Positions 18,263-31,705 of a stretch of 64,000 nucleotides of DNA are shown in pieces (positions within the stretch are counted from its first letter, which is position 1; each line of letters opens with the position of its first letter). The notes under the pieces are model-generated. The model saw nothing but the letters and a program-made list of their open reading frames with translations. It made no database searches and was not told the DNA's origin. A program made the translations under genes and the position numbers. The stretch comes from Dipetalonema caudispina (taxonomy: Eukaryota; Nematoda; Chromadorea; Rhabditida; Onchocercidae): positions 1 to 64,000 of the forward strand of contig JABVXV010000258.1 of assembly GCA_013365325.1 (NCBI GenBank). Reading direction: 5' to 3'.

Positions 18263-21200
18263 TTATAGTGAAGTTTTTTCAAAAGCATCAGTTATGCTAT
18301 CGATATGTTGAATATTGCCATGCCACTTTGCCAGGTCGTTTATACCGCCCTCAGCAGACGTTGGTCTGACAGCTTCAGGTAAATCACCATCCGTTGGAAT
18401 CGAAAAGCCGATTAATTCATTTTTTGATGTTCCATTATGAATTTGATCCTGTTGAAACGAAACAGAAACACTATTCTCAGAATTTGACAAATTATATGAA
18501 ATGGAATGGTATCGCGGCGAATCTTGACATCTAGCTTCATCGGTAACATGAGAAACTAGGGGGTTCGGTGCTGAGCTTGAAACTGGTTCTTCGTTAATTG
18601 GACACAATTCGATATCACCTGCATTTTCATCACTGTTTTCCTAAAGCAGTACTTCTTTTAATCTCATCGTTTTGACAATAAAACAATAATTAATTGGTGC
18701 TTAATTCTCTGCCTCCACTAATCTATTAGCAGTCAAGGACTTTCATTTCATGCGTTTTCAGTAAACCATACGATAATCCTTTGAATAAACCCAACGAAGT
18801 GATGGTCGCTGTAAAGAAACATTTACTATGACAAATATTAATAAAAAATCACTTACTGATCTTCGTCTGTGATGCCCAAACTGGCGTTTTAATTTGCGCT
18901 GTTCTACTTTTATGGTAATTCGCTTCTTGAAATTTTCAACACCTATAATTTGCGATAAATGTATCGCAAAAAATTTTAACTAAATGTGTGAGTCTAAAAA
19001 AATCACAATATTTTACTTCCTTGCAAGGTCGAACTTGTTACTTAATATTCATATTAAAAACTCGTAAAATATGAAGCAAACTTATAGAAGAACAACAACT
19101 ATATACGTAAAGATGCACGACAGACATCAACATGTCGTATCTGCAATCAAAGAGTCTCGTTCTCTCATGTGAAATATATTGGTGAGATCATGCAAATTAG
19201 AAAGAATTTTGCTGACCATATGGTGAGGATAAAAGATAATTAGTAAAGCAAAAAGATATCCCTGATATATAAAAGGAATCACTACAGTCAAGCAAAAACT
19301 GCAAGAAATCACAACTCAACGATGAAAAATTTACCAGCTATAGGACGGCACAAACTAACGAAGTAACTTAGGAGCGAACAAAAAATAACTGAAGAAATGT
19401 ACTTACTATCAGAGAAATTAAATCCTTTCATATCATCATCTACAACAGGTGAAATATCCTCGGGCATTTTTTTTAGCCGTAGGGAAGCATTCGTTACCAC
19501 TTCACTTCCTTTATGACTGTCCAGTTTTCCGGGACGCACCCAATGGGCTGTCAACAACTCTTCATTTTTATGAAAGTTACTTTCAAGCAGGGTCTCACTA
19601 ATACTATTCGTTACCTGCAATACAATAGACAAAACTTGATCTAGTGTTAGAAAATGTGTGAACGAAAGAAAGTTACTCAACAGTTCAGCCAGAGCCAGAC
19701 TGCTGATAAAATAAAAATTAAAGAAACATACCAAAATAACGTCTGCATACAATTCATACAAAGCTCTTTGATGCACACTATCAACAGCTTGAACAGCTAA
19801 TTCTGGTGCACCATTAAACAACGCAAAGTATAAACCATTTAAGGATTCTAAGAGATACTGCGACGAGATTTGTAATCTTGGTTTTCTGCAAACACTTTTT
19901 TAAGTCTTGATAGATGCTATTCTCTATGTGCAACCTTTTAGAGAATGACAGAGAACTCAAATTTATAAATTAGATTTCCAAGCTACCAGACACAACTGCG
20001 AGCCAATAATTCTACATAATCAATTTTTGCTCTTTACGTTAAGTGCAATATCGATTAGTGCCTGAACGGAAAAGATCGTTTTATCAGCCATCGAAATGAT
20101 GGTAGAGGAAGATAGAAGTAATAGGTCATGTGTGAGGTATTATAAATGCCTGTTAATATCTCAGTAACATCGAGAACAATGCACTGCAGACTAGGTTTAT
20201 TCGAAAATCTTGGAGATGCGTTAATGTATCTTCGAGTAAAATAAAGGAAAAAATAAAAAAATAAAAGATTACCAACATACTTTGAAAAATCATCAGATTC
20301 TTTAGAACAAAAACTGCTACCAAAAACTCGTGACCTTAAAGCAGTTTCGCGAAAAGAAAACCCGCTTTGACAAAGAGCTATAGTGCTTAAACATATACCT
20401 TGACATACCACATCGCGCGATAACCTACAGAGACATCCGTTCACCTAAAAATGATTTAGGGGCTAATGACCGGTACAGAAAGGACTGCTATTTGTTGACT
20501 AATTCATTCAAAAAACTACCATTTGATTTTTTTAATTAAAAGTTAAGCCATAATTCACAGAAACTTACGGACTTTAACAGACGAGTCAATATTGTTTGCC
20601 TATTTTGTGGAATAATCCTATCTGCCGACTTGTAAGGACCGAACCGTACAGTCTTCTGTAAATTAAATAAGCTAAAGAAAACAATAGAAAAATAAAGTTT
20701 TCAAAAATCTAAAAAATATATATATATATATGATTAAAACAAGATGTGCTGAGTTGCCTAGTAAAATGCAAATTCCAACTGTTACTTGTACAAATGCGGG
20801 TGTTCCAGGTTTCAAGGCAATATCTGAGGTAAGATTGAGCTTTTTTGGATCATGGTATACACTCGGAAAACGTATAGATGGTATCCTAACCTTAAAAATA
20901 TGCACGTTAAGTCGAATGAACACGTTACTTAAATATTAAGAGGAAGAGAAAAGAATAAAACGATTAAAATTTGACCTTAATGCGAAATCGTTTCGAATTA
21001 TCTAGAAAGAGCTAAAGCTTATTTCATAAGAAATTTCAGCGTTAAAATACCATTCCTGAGTTCATCTAACAAACAAAAATTAGGAAAATCGTGCTGTTCT
21101 CCTCTAAGATATCTACTGTTGCAATACATACTATGTTCACTTCTTATTCAAGAATGTAATGATTCAACAACAAAGTAAAGAAGGTTTAGGAAGTTTTCCC

Positions 21201-22570
21201 CATCACAAGCTATATAATTGCAGCACTATAGTTCATGAAACAACACAACAATATCAATCTTCGCTACTACTGATCAGTATATTTAAGACTATCAAGAAAG
21301 TGACCATAATTCAATTAAATCCAAATTCAATTGTTAAAGTCAATGGTAAATTAAACTGAACTGATCATCTTATGCCCAAACTGGACAACTAAACTAGCGC
21401 TCTCACAAATATGCGCATTCTCAAATGTTGGTCTAATTCAGCGTGCAAAACTTGATTTTATACGCAAAAAGAAGTTTTTTTAACATTTATATTTTAATAC
21501 TTGGAAAGCTTCGGAAGCTAGGCATTACATTTAACTGTTAATAAAACTGGCTCAAATATACCTGCGTCCAAAAAAAACAAATATGTTGTTTATTCATATC
21601 GAAAAAAGGTATAATCAAATGTTCCAACAAACTGAAACTTTCAAATGAAAAAAGCAATAAATCTGACTTTACAAAAATACTTACTTCCTCTATTTTTTTC
21701 GTCATTGATCCGTGTAAAGTACTAGCAGCAAGTATTTCCTCATTATACATAGCAAGAAAGAAGGTTTCAAACATGGAAACTGATTTCCTTTGGCGTTTAG
21801 CTAACGCCAAAAGATAGATATGAATTAATGATGGAATGCATTGCAACACGAAATAGCGTAATATACCTGAAATTGATTATCTGAGAAAATTCCAAATATT
21901 ACTTTTTCCTTTATGAATCATTCCACTATCTACAAAAAATGAAGCATATTTTACGTGAAAATGACAGCGTGTAAAATTAAATCATATTTGCAAGTTGTGC
22001 CCAAAATCCATGATTTTCAATTTAGTGAAGCAAATTGTTCAATGCGCCGATCATGGAAAAAACAAGTTTTCCAATTTATTTGACTTCGAAAACTATAATT
22101 CAAAGTTGAATTGTGCGACAAAGAACAATGCAAAAAATAACCGGTATTTGTCTATTTTCAAGAATTACATCTGTCATTACTGCTCAGTATGCCAATCCAC
22201 AGCCACGAGTATTTTACAATGTCTTGCAAGTGTTCTACAACGTACTTAAACTTAAATAATGCTTAGCAATTGATCTGTACTATTTTCCATAAAGCAATAA
22301 TCAGATTCGAACCAAATTTGTTCGTTAAAATTGCAGAGAAAAATAACCTCCACGATAATAACATGCAAGAAGTTGTGCCACAACCGGTTGTACCAGATCA
22401 ACATCAGTGTAGTTACAACTGAGATAGCTGATTAAATAGTGAGTTTTGCGGGTTTCTTGGGTTAACTGTGTCCGTTCGTATTCAACATCTTTCAGTGCTC
22501 GTTCCTCTATCTCATTTTTCCATCGTTCGTTTAAATCAGTGAGCCAATCTTGTAACTGGTCACTATTCAT
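18263..22570 (-). CDS. Hyccin (FAM126) homologue, PI4-kinase complex subunit
   Basis: Hyccin/FAM126 proteins are scaffold subunits that, with TTC7 and EFR3, recruit and stabilise phosphatidylinositol 4-kinase III alpha at the plasma membrane. Exons: 22570-22348, 21866-21685, 20890-20786, 20655-20569, 20444-20281, 19885-19732, 19614-19407, 18942-18857 and 18640-18263. All phases agree and give 528 residues. Family matches: an N-terminal helical start (LQDWLTDLNERW), FETFFLAMYNEEIL, FPSVYHDPKKLNL, and SLNGLYFALFNGAPELAVQA followed by HQRALYELYADVIL, equal to the vertebrate TGIYYAFYNG...LELYPEPLLV block. After the conserved helical domain (to about residue 330) comes a short basic stretch (KRQFGHHRRRS) and an acidic, serine-rich tail likely to be disordered. 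The start is the ATG directly before the conserved helix. Confidence 0.88.
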
Positions 22571-25500
22571 TGCAGCTAAAAAATTGTTAGCAATAAAACA
22601 GTGACTTATCTGATTTAAATTTTTATGATAGTCCTAATGCATTCAAATGAATCTACTATATAGAAACAACAGCAAGGAAATCCCACTTATTAGTTTCGAA
22701 TATCGACGAGGCTAAAGTACTCAAAAAATATTTGCTTGGATAGGAAATACAAAACATAATTACTTGTATTCATAAAATAATCAAATTCAAAGTATAAAAT
22801 ATCCTCAAACTACCTGTCTTCAACTTATTTAATGGGTGCTGCACGAAGCGACAATTTATCCGTTTCTATGCTGAACATACCGCTAGTATTCTACTCCTCA
22901 TTCCTCAAAATGACCACCTATACAACAAAGTAACCATTCGCCATGCCATTTCATCCAATCATTTTATGTATAAACATTACCTCTACAATTCTCTCTTTTT
23001 TTTTTACCGAACAAAGTCAAGCGAAACTTTAACTGTGGTCAAAGTTCAAGTCAGAATAGGTGAATTCAGACCAAAAATCCCGAAGTTCATCTCTTCCCTT
23101 CTTCCACTTCCTTTGCTTTCTTTAAATTAAATCCAAAAATGTGAAACAATTAACGCGGCCACGACGTGATGCAATAAAATCTCATAGGATAGGATAATTT
23201 GAAAGTACAATGCCATAAAAAGTGTGATTAATTTAATTCAATGGGAATTAAATACGAAATGTTATTCGATTTCAAAACGTTATACATCTGTTCAATAGTA
23301 TTTGAAAATAAATTAGGAAAAAGATAAATGGAACAAGAAAAACGAAGTGTAACAACGATATTTTGCTAACATTTATTAACGATATTAGTGAATAAATTTG
23401 ACGAAAGTTCAGCATAAGATGCTTACAATAGTTTTAATTTTGATGTAAACAATTGATGAAACTGTCAAGTTATCAAACATTTTCTCTGACATCATCACAA
23501 CTATTCATTGCTGTTTTCATCACTTTCATTCTTCCATTGTTTTCAGCAGAAATTAATTCATTCTGGCTCTATTTCAAATTAAATTACAAGCAAGACAGAA
23601 ATAATTACTTTTCTATTTTACAACTTTTATGCTATTACAAAAAATTTTTGCTTAATATAAATTTTATATTATATTAGATTTTGATTAAAAAAAATTTTTT
23701 TTAACAGGTAAGGCTTAAAAAGACTAATCCCTGAATTATGCTAAATAATAATATGATTTTATTGTTTCATAGGTATTTCGTAAATTTTCATACTTACCAA
23801 TAAACTACATGAAAATATTTTAATAATGCAGTAATTTAATTTCTGAAAAAGATGTAAAAAGCATAATGAAACATAAATTTAAAAGAATTGAAGGAATAAG
23901 AAAAAGGATGACAATGACATGTCATTTACAGTAGCTATTGCTATGACAACAATTATTGAGGTCATTCTATAATCAGATTCACATCTAATGCATGTCAAGA
24001 AGTTATTCGTTTTCTCTATCTTAATCCTAATACATTTCGTAATACTTCAATTAGAATATTTAAAATCTTAGTATATCTTAAACTAAAATGTATTAATTAA
24101 AATACTTAAAACCTTGTATATTCATGATACTGTAATCCTTATAATTTAGAAAAAGAAAAATTCAAATTTCAAAATTAGGCATCTTTTTTGAAGAAAGCTG
24201 ACAATACACAAAAAACGAGTAATTCAAGAGGAGTTCACTGGATTGTTTTTCATTAAATATTACCTTTTTTTTAAAGTTGTTTTGTTGCTCTCTTCAAAAT
24301 ACTTCCAACTCTGTCACAATTTTCTTTAATTCAATAAGCTTCTCTTATAACTTTTATGATCTTTTAAATATAAATTTACTTTACCATTTTCTCCATATCA
24401 GTCTAACATTATGCTTACATCACTATTACTTCTTATCAAACTGATAGCAATGATAAGAAATGATCAAATTTCAATTAACCAAATTTCATCATCCAGATAT
24501 CAAAACTGAATGTATAATTTTCTCAATAATTAGATCAACAAATCAATTTAACGCAATTATTATGAATGATGTAGCGAATTACAATCAGGATATATCGGAT
24601 ATCCATTAATTAAAACAAAAATATCAGTAAATTGGAGTTGGGATATCAATAAACTGAAATTGGGACAATAAATTGAAATTCGGTCATACACTTAAACAAA
24701 AAATAATCAACTGCTGTTAAGTAAATATTTTGCTTGGATAATAGTCTTATTTGTAAAAAAAAAGATGAATGATTTGAGCAGTTTCGGAAAAACTTATATT
24801 ATATGTTATTCAAATTTTAATTTTTTATTGAAATTTTTTATGTTTTAATAGAATTTTTGTGATTTCGCATTGACAATGTTAATGGAATGAAAATCTCGAC
24901 ACTAAAGCATTTCAATAAGAAATAGGGCAAAAATTCAGTTAAATTTAAATAAATAGCAAAAATTGAAGATATTTAATTTTTGCATTATTCAAGTATCATA
25001 TAAATATTTATCTATCTATCTATATATATTTATATAAACAAATAGAGCTTTTTACACTCATCTAATAAGTTTATATCGAACAGAAATCATTTATACGTAA
25101 CAATTTGTGAGCAATAATTCAGAAATAATTAATTAAAGTTTGGCACAATTGAAACATTATCATATCGATATAATTTGTAATTTGCTGTGTTTTTTCTATC
25201 GCACAATTTTGATTTATTACAAAATTATTTACTCGAAGAAAAAATAAAAAGCAAAAAAAAAAAAGAAATAAATCAAACATTATTAGCACACATTTTGTTC
25301 AGCTTATAGAAATCCATCTGACTAAATGGTTTGAATTAATTAGTTATTACTTAATTCTTCTTATTGTTATCATTTTCGGAATTTCTAATAATTTTATTTT
25401 TTTTTTTTTGTTCGTTATTTACCTGTGATTCAATAATTAAATATTTTGATACTTTAATCAAATGATCGAATTGAATGAAATAGTTAGATTATAGTAAACA

Positions 25501-28500
25501 GTAATTCTTGAATAATAGTTCAATTACCAATTGATTGTTGTCATCTGTCACTATTAGGATAGAAATTACGAACTTTTAATTACTTTTACTATTTCAACTT
25601 AGTGATCAAATCTTGAAATTTTTTAGTTATAATAATAGTTGATTCTAATGTAATTGCCTATTATTAATTAGTCCAAAATTCCGTTACATCCTCCATACTG
25701 ACTTCTTCAGCGAATATTCCAGTAATAATATAGTTATAACTTTGATTCATTGATAATTTTATAATTGAATTGTTACAACTTTGGTTTTTTATTGTTTTAA
25801 TTTTAATGCCAACCATGCCATTTCAATTATTATTTCAATGCTAATATACTTTACTAATTCATATTTTATATGTAATATTAATGATAGTGAAAAGTTTTGT
25901 TTTAAATGTCCTTTTTAAATCAGTAAATTATTGGAACCAATTAATTAATCAGTTAAATTAAGGATGTCGAAACTGTTGAAGGCATCTCATCAGCAGGAAA
26001 TTCTTTTTGGTACCTAATTAATTAATTGCTTTTAAAACATACCCAACTTTTTTCGTAACAATTTACTTACTGTAAACATATATGCTTGTCGGGCTGTGCT
26101 TTGCACTTTTATTTTAAAAAAAACATTTTTTTTTTTTTTTTTTAGTTAATGCATCACAATTCGTTTTATAGTTTTCTTATTTCATTAATTACAAACATAA
26201 AATTCTTTCCCATTTTATTCCTCTCTCTCATTTTCACTCCATTCATCTTTCATTCTTTTTCAGAGAAAAAAAAAAGTACTTAACTTATTCCAATGAATGA
26301 AAATTAATAAACTTTTTCCATATTGGAGAGGTAAACAAAAAAGTAAAACTCTAATGGAACTCTTAATTTTAAATACAGTATGTTTATCTATTTCATTTGC
26401 TTTTTAATTTCTTTTAAATCACTAACCACAATTGCATCACTTTACATTGCTTTTCAAAAGCTTACCTCGAAAGTAACAAATTTAAATTTCAAATTCATAT
26501 ATTTACAATTTATAAATAATTCAAAAAAGTAAATCACTTTATAGAAATAATTAGATTTATTTAATTGCTGTGTTTACTTTCAAAGTTTTATTTCGTGTGT
26601 ATCAAATTTTAAACTTTAAATTTAATTTTAAATCAGTCATAATTTATGAAGAACGCAAAAAAAAGAAAAAAAAAAACATGTGAATCAGCGATCAGATAAG
26701 CCATCGCTGTACAACAATAATGTTAAACAGTGTCGTACTTTAACTTTTTCAATCTTTTTCAAAAAAAAAAAATGAATTTCTTTCCATGGAAATTGATTAC
26801 TTTTGTAGTTTGTCCTAAATGCATATTATGTTTTTTTTTTTTTTTTTTTTTTTTTTTTGGAAAATAACGAAGAGAAAGAAGGAAAATAATTGTATTGTGC
26901 ACTCTTTTTATTCCTTTTTTTCCATTTCAATGTCATTTTTTCCTTTTAATTTAAAATTAAAATTTAAAATAAACAGAGAATTGAAGCTTCTTTTTCTCCT
27001 TTTTTTAGTTGAATCAAATTTTTTTTTTCAGTTCAATTAAATTAATTTTATTTTCATTCTATCAGAATACAACTGCTTTTCTTCACTAAACTTGTATTAA
27101 ATAAATGAAAATGAAAGTACTAAAAGATCTAATAGTTGCAAAATTTTTATCAAATTTAAATGATAGTGGTGTTTTTGATTGTTTGTATTTATTAGCCTGT
27201 TCGATTGATTTTATTCGATAGCAACTATTTATCTTTTTTTCTTTTTTTTTTGTTGCAGTGAATCGAATCGGACTGATAAATTTCTAATCGGATCCACTAT
27301 AATTAATTTATATATGATGTCATAGGAAGATTTTTTCAACTTCTGATGTATCACCGTATCAGAATCTTTTCAATTAAACTAATACGATCAATCATTTAAC
27401 TAATAATTACGGATGGGTCTATTACTCATCATTGATGGAAAATTAATCGATAAATTTAAAGATTTTTTAAACTATTTCATTTCCTATATACCTTGATTAA
27501 GTTCGAGATGTATCAAAAATTATTTGCTATATTTGATAAGATACAAAATAATTCAAATAATTCCAATGAGTGACTAATTATCGTACCAAAAATTAAAATA
27601 TTTCTAGTTTTATATTATTTTCATTCTATCTATATAATTTATCGTTTATTGTTATTTGTATTCAACAATGTTTGTCCTCAAAAATTTTCAAATAATTAAA
27701 AATTGAGAAGTTCAAAATTTAAAAGATACATATTATTGATTGATATGTATACATCAAATAATGGCTTATGTGCTTTAATCTTTTCTAATCGATTGAACAG
27801 TTGGTTTCACTTCCAAACGCTAATTTTCGATCTGAAAAGTCTGAAAATATACTGTTCACCCGTATCAACTGAACATACTTTTTTTTAATTGGTGATAGGT
27901 ATGCTTTTTTAGAAGGTAAAAAATATTTATTTATACTTTTTCACAATTTTTTAAAATTTAATAAACAATAAACATTCAATATGATGGGATAGGCCAAATG
28001 GCAAGGACAGAAGAAAGCTGTCAGAGATTTTTGGGCATAATTGAGAAGATAAGCAAAAATTGACTTTAATTAAAATCTATTTACTGTTACAAAATGAACT
28101 TTTTGTTCCTTTTTTGGTTGTATCACTTTATTTTAACTTTTAGAAGAAAAAGAAAAAATAAAAATAAAATGAATAAATAAAAGAAATTTTGCAGTGAAAA
28201 AAAATCAATTTTTAACTATTAATTAAAAATAATCAGTTTTTAGCTATTAATTAATTTTGATAGTTGTAATTATAATTCAATGAAATTTGCTCAAGCATCT
28301 CTTAAACATTTTAATTAACAATCATTAATTATATTATAATATGATTTCATGTCTTACCTTCCCTTACATTGTTTTAACTACAAATATTCTACAATTGAAA
28401 TAACATCACTTGTTTAATTTATTTTTTGTGTAGATTAATGATAAGTTGAATTACACGAGAGTGCTTCATGTGTTACTGATATTCTTATAAGCGCATTTTC

Positions 28501-28964
28501 AGAAATATTAAACAAAAAATAATGTCCATAACATCTTAATTGTATTTTCGATTAATTTATTGGAAATTTAGCATTAATGAATATGCAAAATATACTGATT
28601 AAATTTGATAAAAAAATGCCAATAGTTGGTTATTTTTTAATGTGACATGTTTACTAAATGAATAGAAAATTATTATTTCATGTTTATGTCATGTCTTTGA
28701 ACAGTAAAAGTACTGTGTCATACAAAAGTACCGTCATCATAAATACAGTAATGTACAGTATGCTGAATACGTGCACTAAATATATTTTTATTAGTATTAA
28801 TAAGTATAATATGATAATAATTTTTTAATATATATTAGTACAAAATTGATAATTTGTAAACGTAAGATCTTCTTATGTACATGGAATGGGTTGATGAAAT
28901 TATGTTACGTTGAATAGTATATTGTTAAAATATCACTGAAAATTTTTAATATGATTTTTTGTAG
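22571..28964. other. 6.4 kb gene-poor region between divergent genes
   Basis: Very AT-rich sequence between the 5' end of hyccin (transcribed leftwards) and the 5' end of the FAXC-like gene (rightwards). I see no coding exon that matches a known family. Open frames such as 23453-23677 and 26819-27040 are phenylalanine- and lysine-rich artefacts of T- and A-runs. Poly-T tracts occur at about 26127-26144 and 26830-26858. It may hold two promoters, distant regulatory elements or unrecognised 5' UTR exons. Confidence 0.5.
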
Positions 28965-31705
28965 ATGGAATTCGATTCATTACGAAATTATGCATATGGA
29001 TTTTGCGAACAATTAACACTATCTGCAAAAGTTGCAGTAGTTGGCGGAGTTATTATTGCATTTTATGTTCCGTACAAATATTTGATTACTCGAAAGCGCA
29101 AAACTCCAATTAAAGATAATTACAAGCAAGGCTAGTACTTTTTTTCAAATTCAATAACACTAGCTTTTCTATTGTTCAGTTTCTTTTGCTTTGCTCTATT
29201 TTTTAATCTGTAAATAATTATAATTAAAATTATAGCAAATATTTGTTAAATTAATTAGTTCTGAGAATGGTTATTGTATTATACAGAAGAATGGATTGAA
29301 ATGAAATTGAGCAATTTCGATTATAGAAGTTCTAAGATTTTGAAATTCTCATCGTAAATTTAAAAGTCTTGATATTTTAGTTGAAGTATTTAATTGTTGA
29401 ACTCAATTTGATTAAACTCGTAGTGCTGACTGCTTGTTTACAACTTCCCTTATCATTTTATTTATCTATTGAATTACATATCTTTCAAGTAATTATCGAC
29501 CCAATTTAGGCGTGGTTTATTTGTATCAGTTCCCGCGAGTGAAATATGTACCAAATATTTCACCATTTTGCTTAAAATTGGAAACTTGGCTTCGTATGGC
29601 TGATATACAATATGAAGTTAGGATTAAAAAAGAAAATTTCAAACTATTGCAAAATTAAGTCGTAATTTGAATAAATTCTGATTTTTACCAAATATTCTAA
29701 AGATTCTTATTAAATGAAACAAATTTCTTTTAAAAATGCATTTAAGACGCTATTCCCTCTTGATTGTAATGCGAAATGTTAATTGTATTAATTATTTCAT
29801 TAAGATGAATTGGTTTCAACTTTTTCTCCATTTATTTTCATTTATGGAAGTTAATAACTTTTTTTTTCAAATATAGAATGTATGCTCTTGGAATGTACGT
29901 TCTTTAGAGGGAACAGTACCGTTTTTGGAATATAACGGCAAGGAATATCCGGATTCAGCACTTGCGATACGGTAACGATTACATTCATTTCGAAATTTTT
30001 TCGAACTTAATTTACATTTTATACTATTAATTGAATAACCTCTCATTTCCTTGCTTTTCTTTTCTTTCTTCTCATCTATTTTTGTCACTTCGTACCAAAT
30101 GCATTCCATAATTTAATTATAAAAATGAATTCTTATTTCATTGCTAAACTTCAAAAAAAAAAAAGAAGAAAAGTAAGTTAAGCAAATCATATGAAAATTT
30201 AACAAAATTTGTAGAGATATGACAATGATTTTCGCTAAAGAATCAATGGAAAATCATTTAAATAATGAGCAAAAGGCGACAGCTCGTGCATTTGAAGCAA
30301 TGGCTGAAAATTCATTGGTAATGACCATTGGCTATTTTCGATACATGGAACATTTCGATGATCTCTTTCAACAAATTCCGGATCAAGCATTTGGTGTATT
30401 GGCACCAATTTGGAAACTTTTGCTAAAGATGATCATTTCTTCAAATGTACGTTTTTCAGAAATTTAACGCAATTGATTTCACACCTTTTAGCAGTAAAGA
30501 GATGAATGTTTGCCTTAAATGATATGATATGGATCAAAAAAAAACAATCATTTGAAATGGTACGATTACTTTTCTATGATTAATTTTTAACAGATTAAAA
30601 AAAAAAAAAAAAAAAAGAGAACAGGAATTAATAACGGGATGATGTAAAAAGCTCCAAGTTATAACGCCATATTCTTCGGTTAATGTTGTGTTTTCTTATC
30701 TCATAGTCAATTAAATTTTAGAATTTCAGCTAGCAATATTCTAAACTTCTACTTTAAACTAATTAGCTGATATGTAAGCATCAAAGATTTATTATCCTTT
30801 AATTCTTATCATTTTTATCAAGCAAAATATGTAAATTTTTATGTAAATTTTGTAAATTTTGTTCATTTAAAAATTATTTTTTACAAGACAGAAATTTTAG
30901 ATCAAAAAAAAAATGAAAGTAATTGCTATTGGAAAGCATAATTATGATGAAATCATTAATATTGGCAATGAGGACTTGAAAGCAATATCATCCTATCTTG
31001 GCAATAAGCATTATTTTGCTGGTTTTAAGCCAACAAGAGTAAGCAAAATCTTTCTATTTAATTTTCATATTTCTTTTAAATACTTGAATTTACAATTTGA
31101 ATTAAATGATCCATCGGAAGAATTTGCTGTGTACTGCAAATTGCTGACAAATTAGCATAGCGATTTGAATTTTCTGCTTTCTGGTTGATGCGACGCTTTT
31201 TGGAGTGTTAGCGCAAATTGTTTATGCACCATATGATTTGCCACAAAAAACGACAATTGAAAAGGAATTGCCAAATTTGAAGGAATATTGTGATCGGATT
31301 AAAGGTCATTTTTTTCCAGAAATTTAATTTTTATTTAAATTTAACTTCTAACTGTAAAATTGAAAAAAAAGAAAATATAGCATTACATTTAACAAATATA
31401 TGTGGTAGAAATTTTACAGTCGAATAGTTTATGAGGGCGTTGTTATCAGCTTGGATCTAGATGAGTAATTCTAATTAATCAAATTTAAAAAATAAAGTGG
31501 AAAATGAGCATTGAACAAACAATTATGCTATTTGTCTTCGTGGGAAAGAATCGAAATGAAGTATTAAATCGAATTAAAGTATTTAATTTCAGACCGATAT
31601 TGGCCAGATTGGGATAAATGCACAACGGAATTTACAGCAACTTCTAACTGGAAGCATAAAATACGGTTAAATCAAAGTTCCGAAAAGGAAATGCACGAGC
31701 ATTGA
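28965..31705 (+). CDS. FAXC/CDR-type GST-fold membrane-anchored protein
   Basis: Homologue of failed-axon-connections (FAXC) and C. elegans CDR (cadmium-responsive) proteins, which carry a metaxin/GST-like fold behind an N-terminal membrane anchor. Exons: 28965-29130, 29510-29616, 29877-29971, 30215-30446, 30901-31038, 31184-31304 and 31593-31705 (323 residues). Residues about 20-40 ([16 protein letters not shown]) form one hydrophobic segment followed by RKRK, fitting a signal anchor. The thioredoxin-like half has [20 protein letters not shown] and [15 protein letters not shown]. The helical half has [25 protein letters not shown] and WPDWDKC. Two splice sites are unusual: intron 1 needs a GC donor (CAAG|GCTAGT), and intron 5 lacks an AG where phase and homology place the acceptor (TTTCTG|GTTGAT). 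The gene is either functional with odd introns, affected by a sequence error, or starting to decay. Confidence 0.8.

Noticed and set aside
19309..19821. 170-residue minus-strand open frame as a single exon
   Set aside because: It joins parts of two hyccin exons through an intron that happens to lack stops; the conserved residues fit only the spliced version.
26819..27040. 73-residue Phe-rich open frame
   Set aside because: It arises from a T run of about 29 bases, with no splice context or homology.
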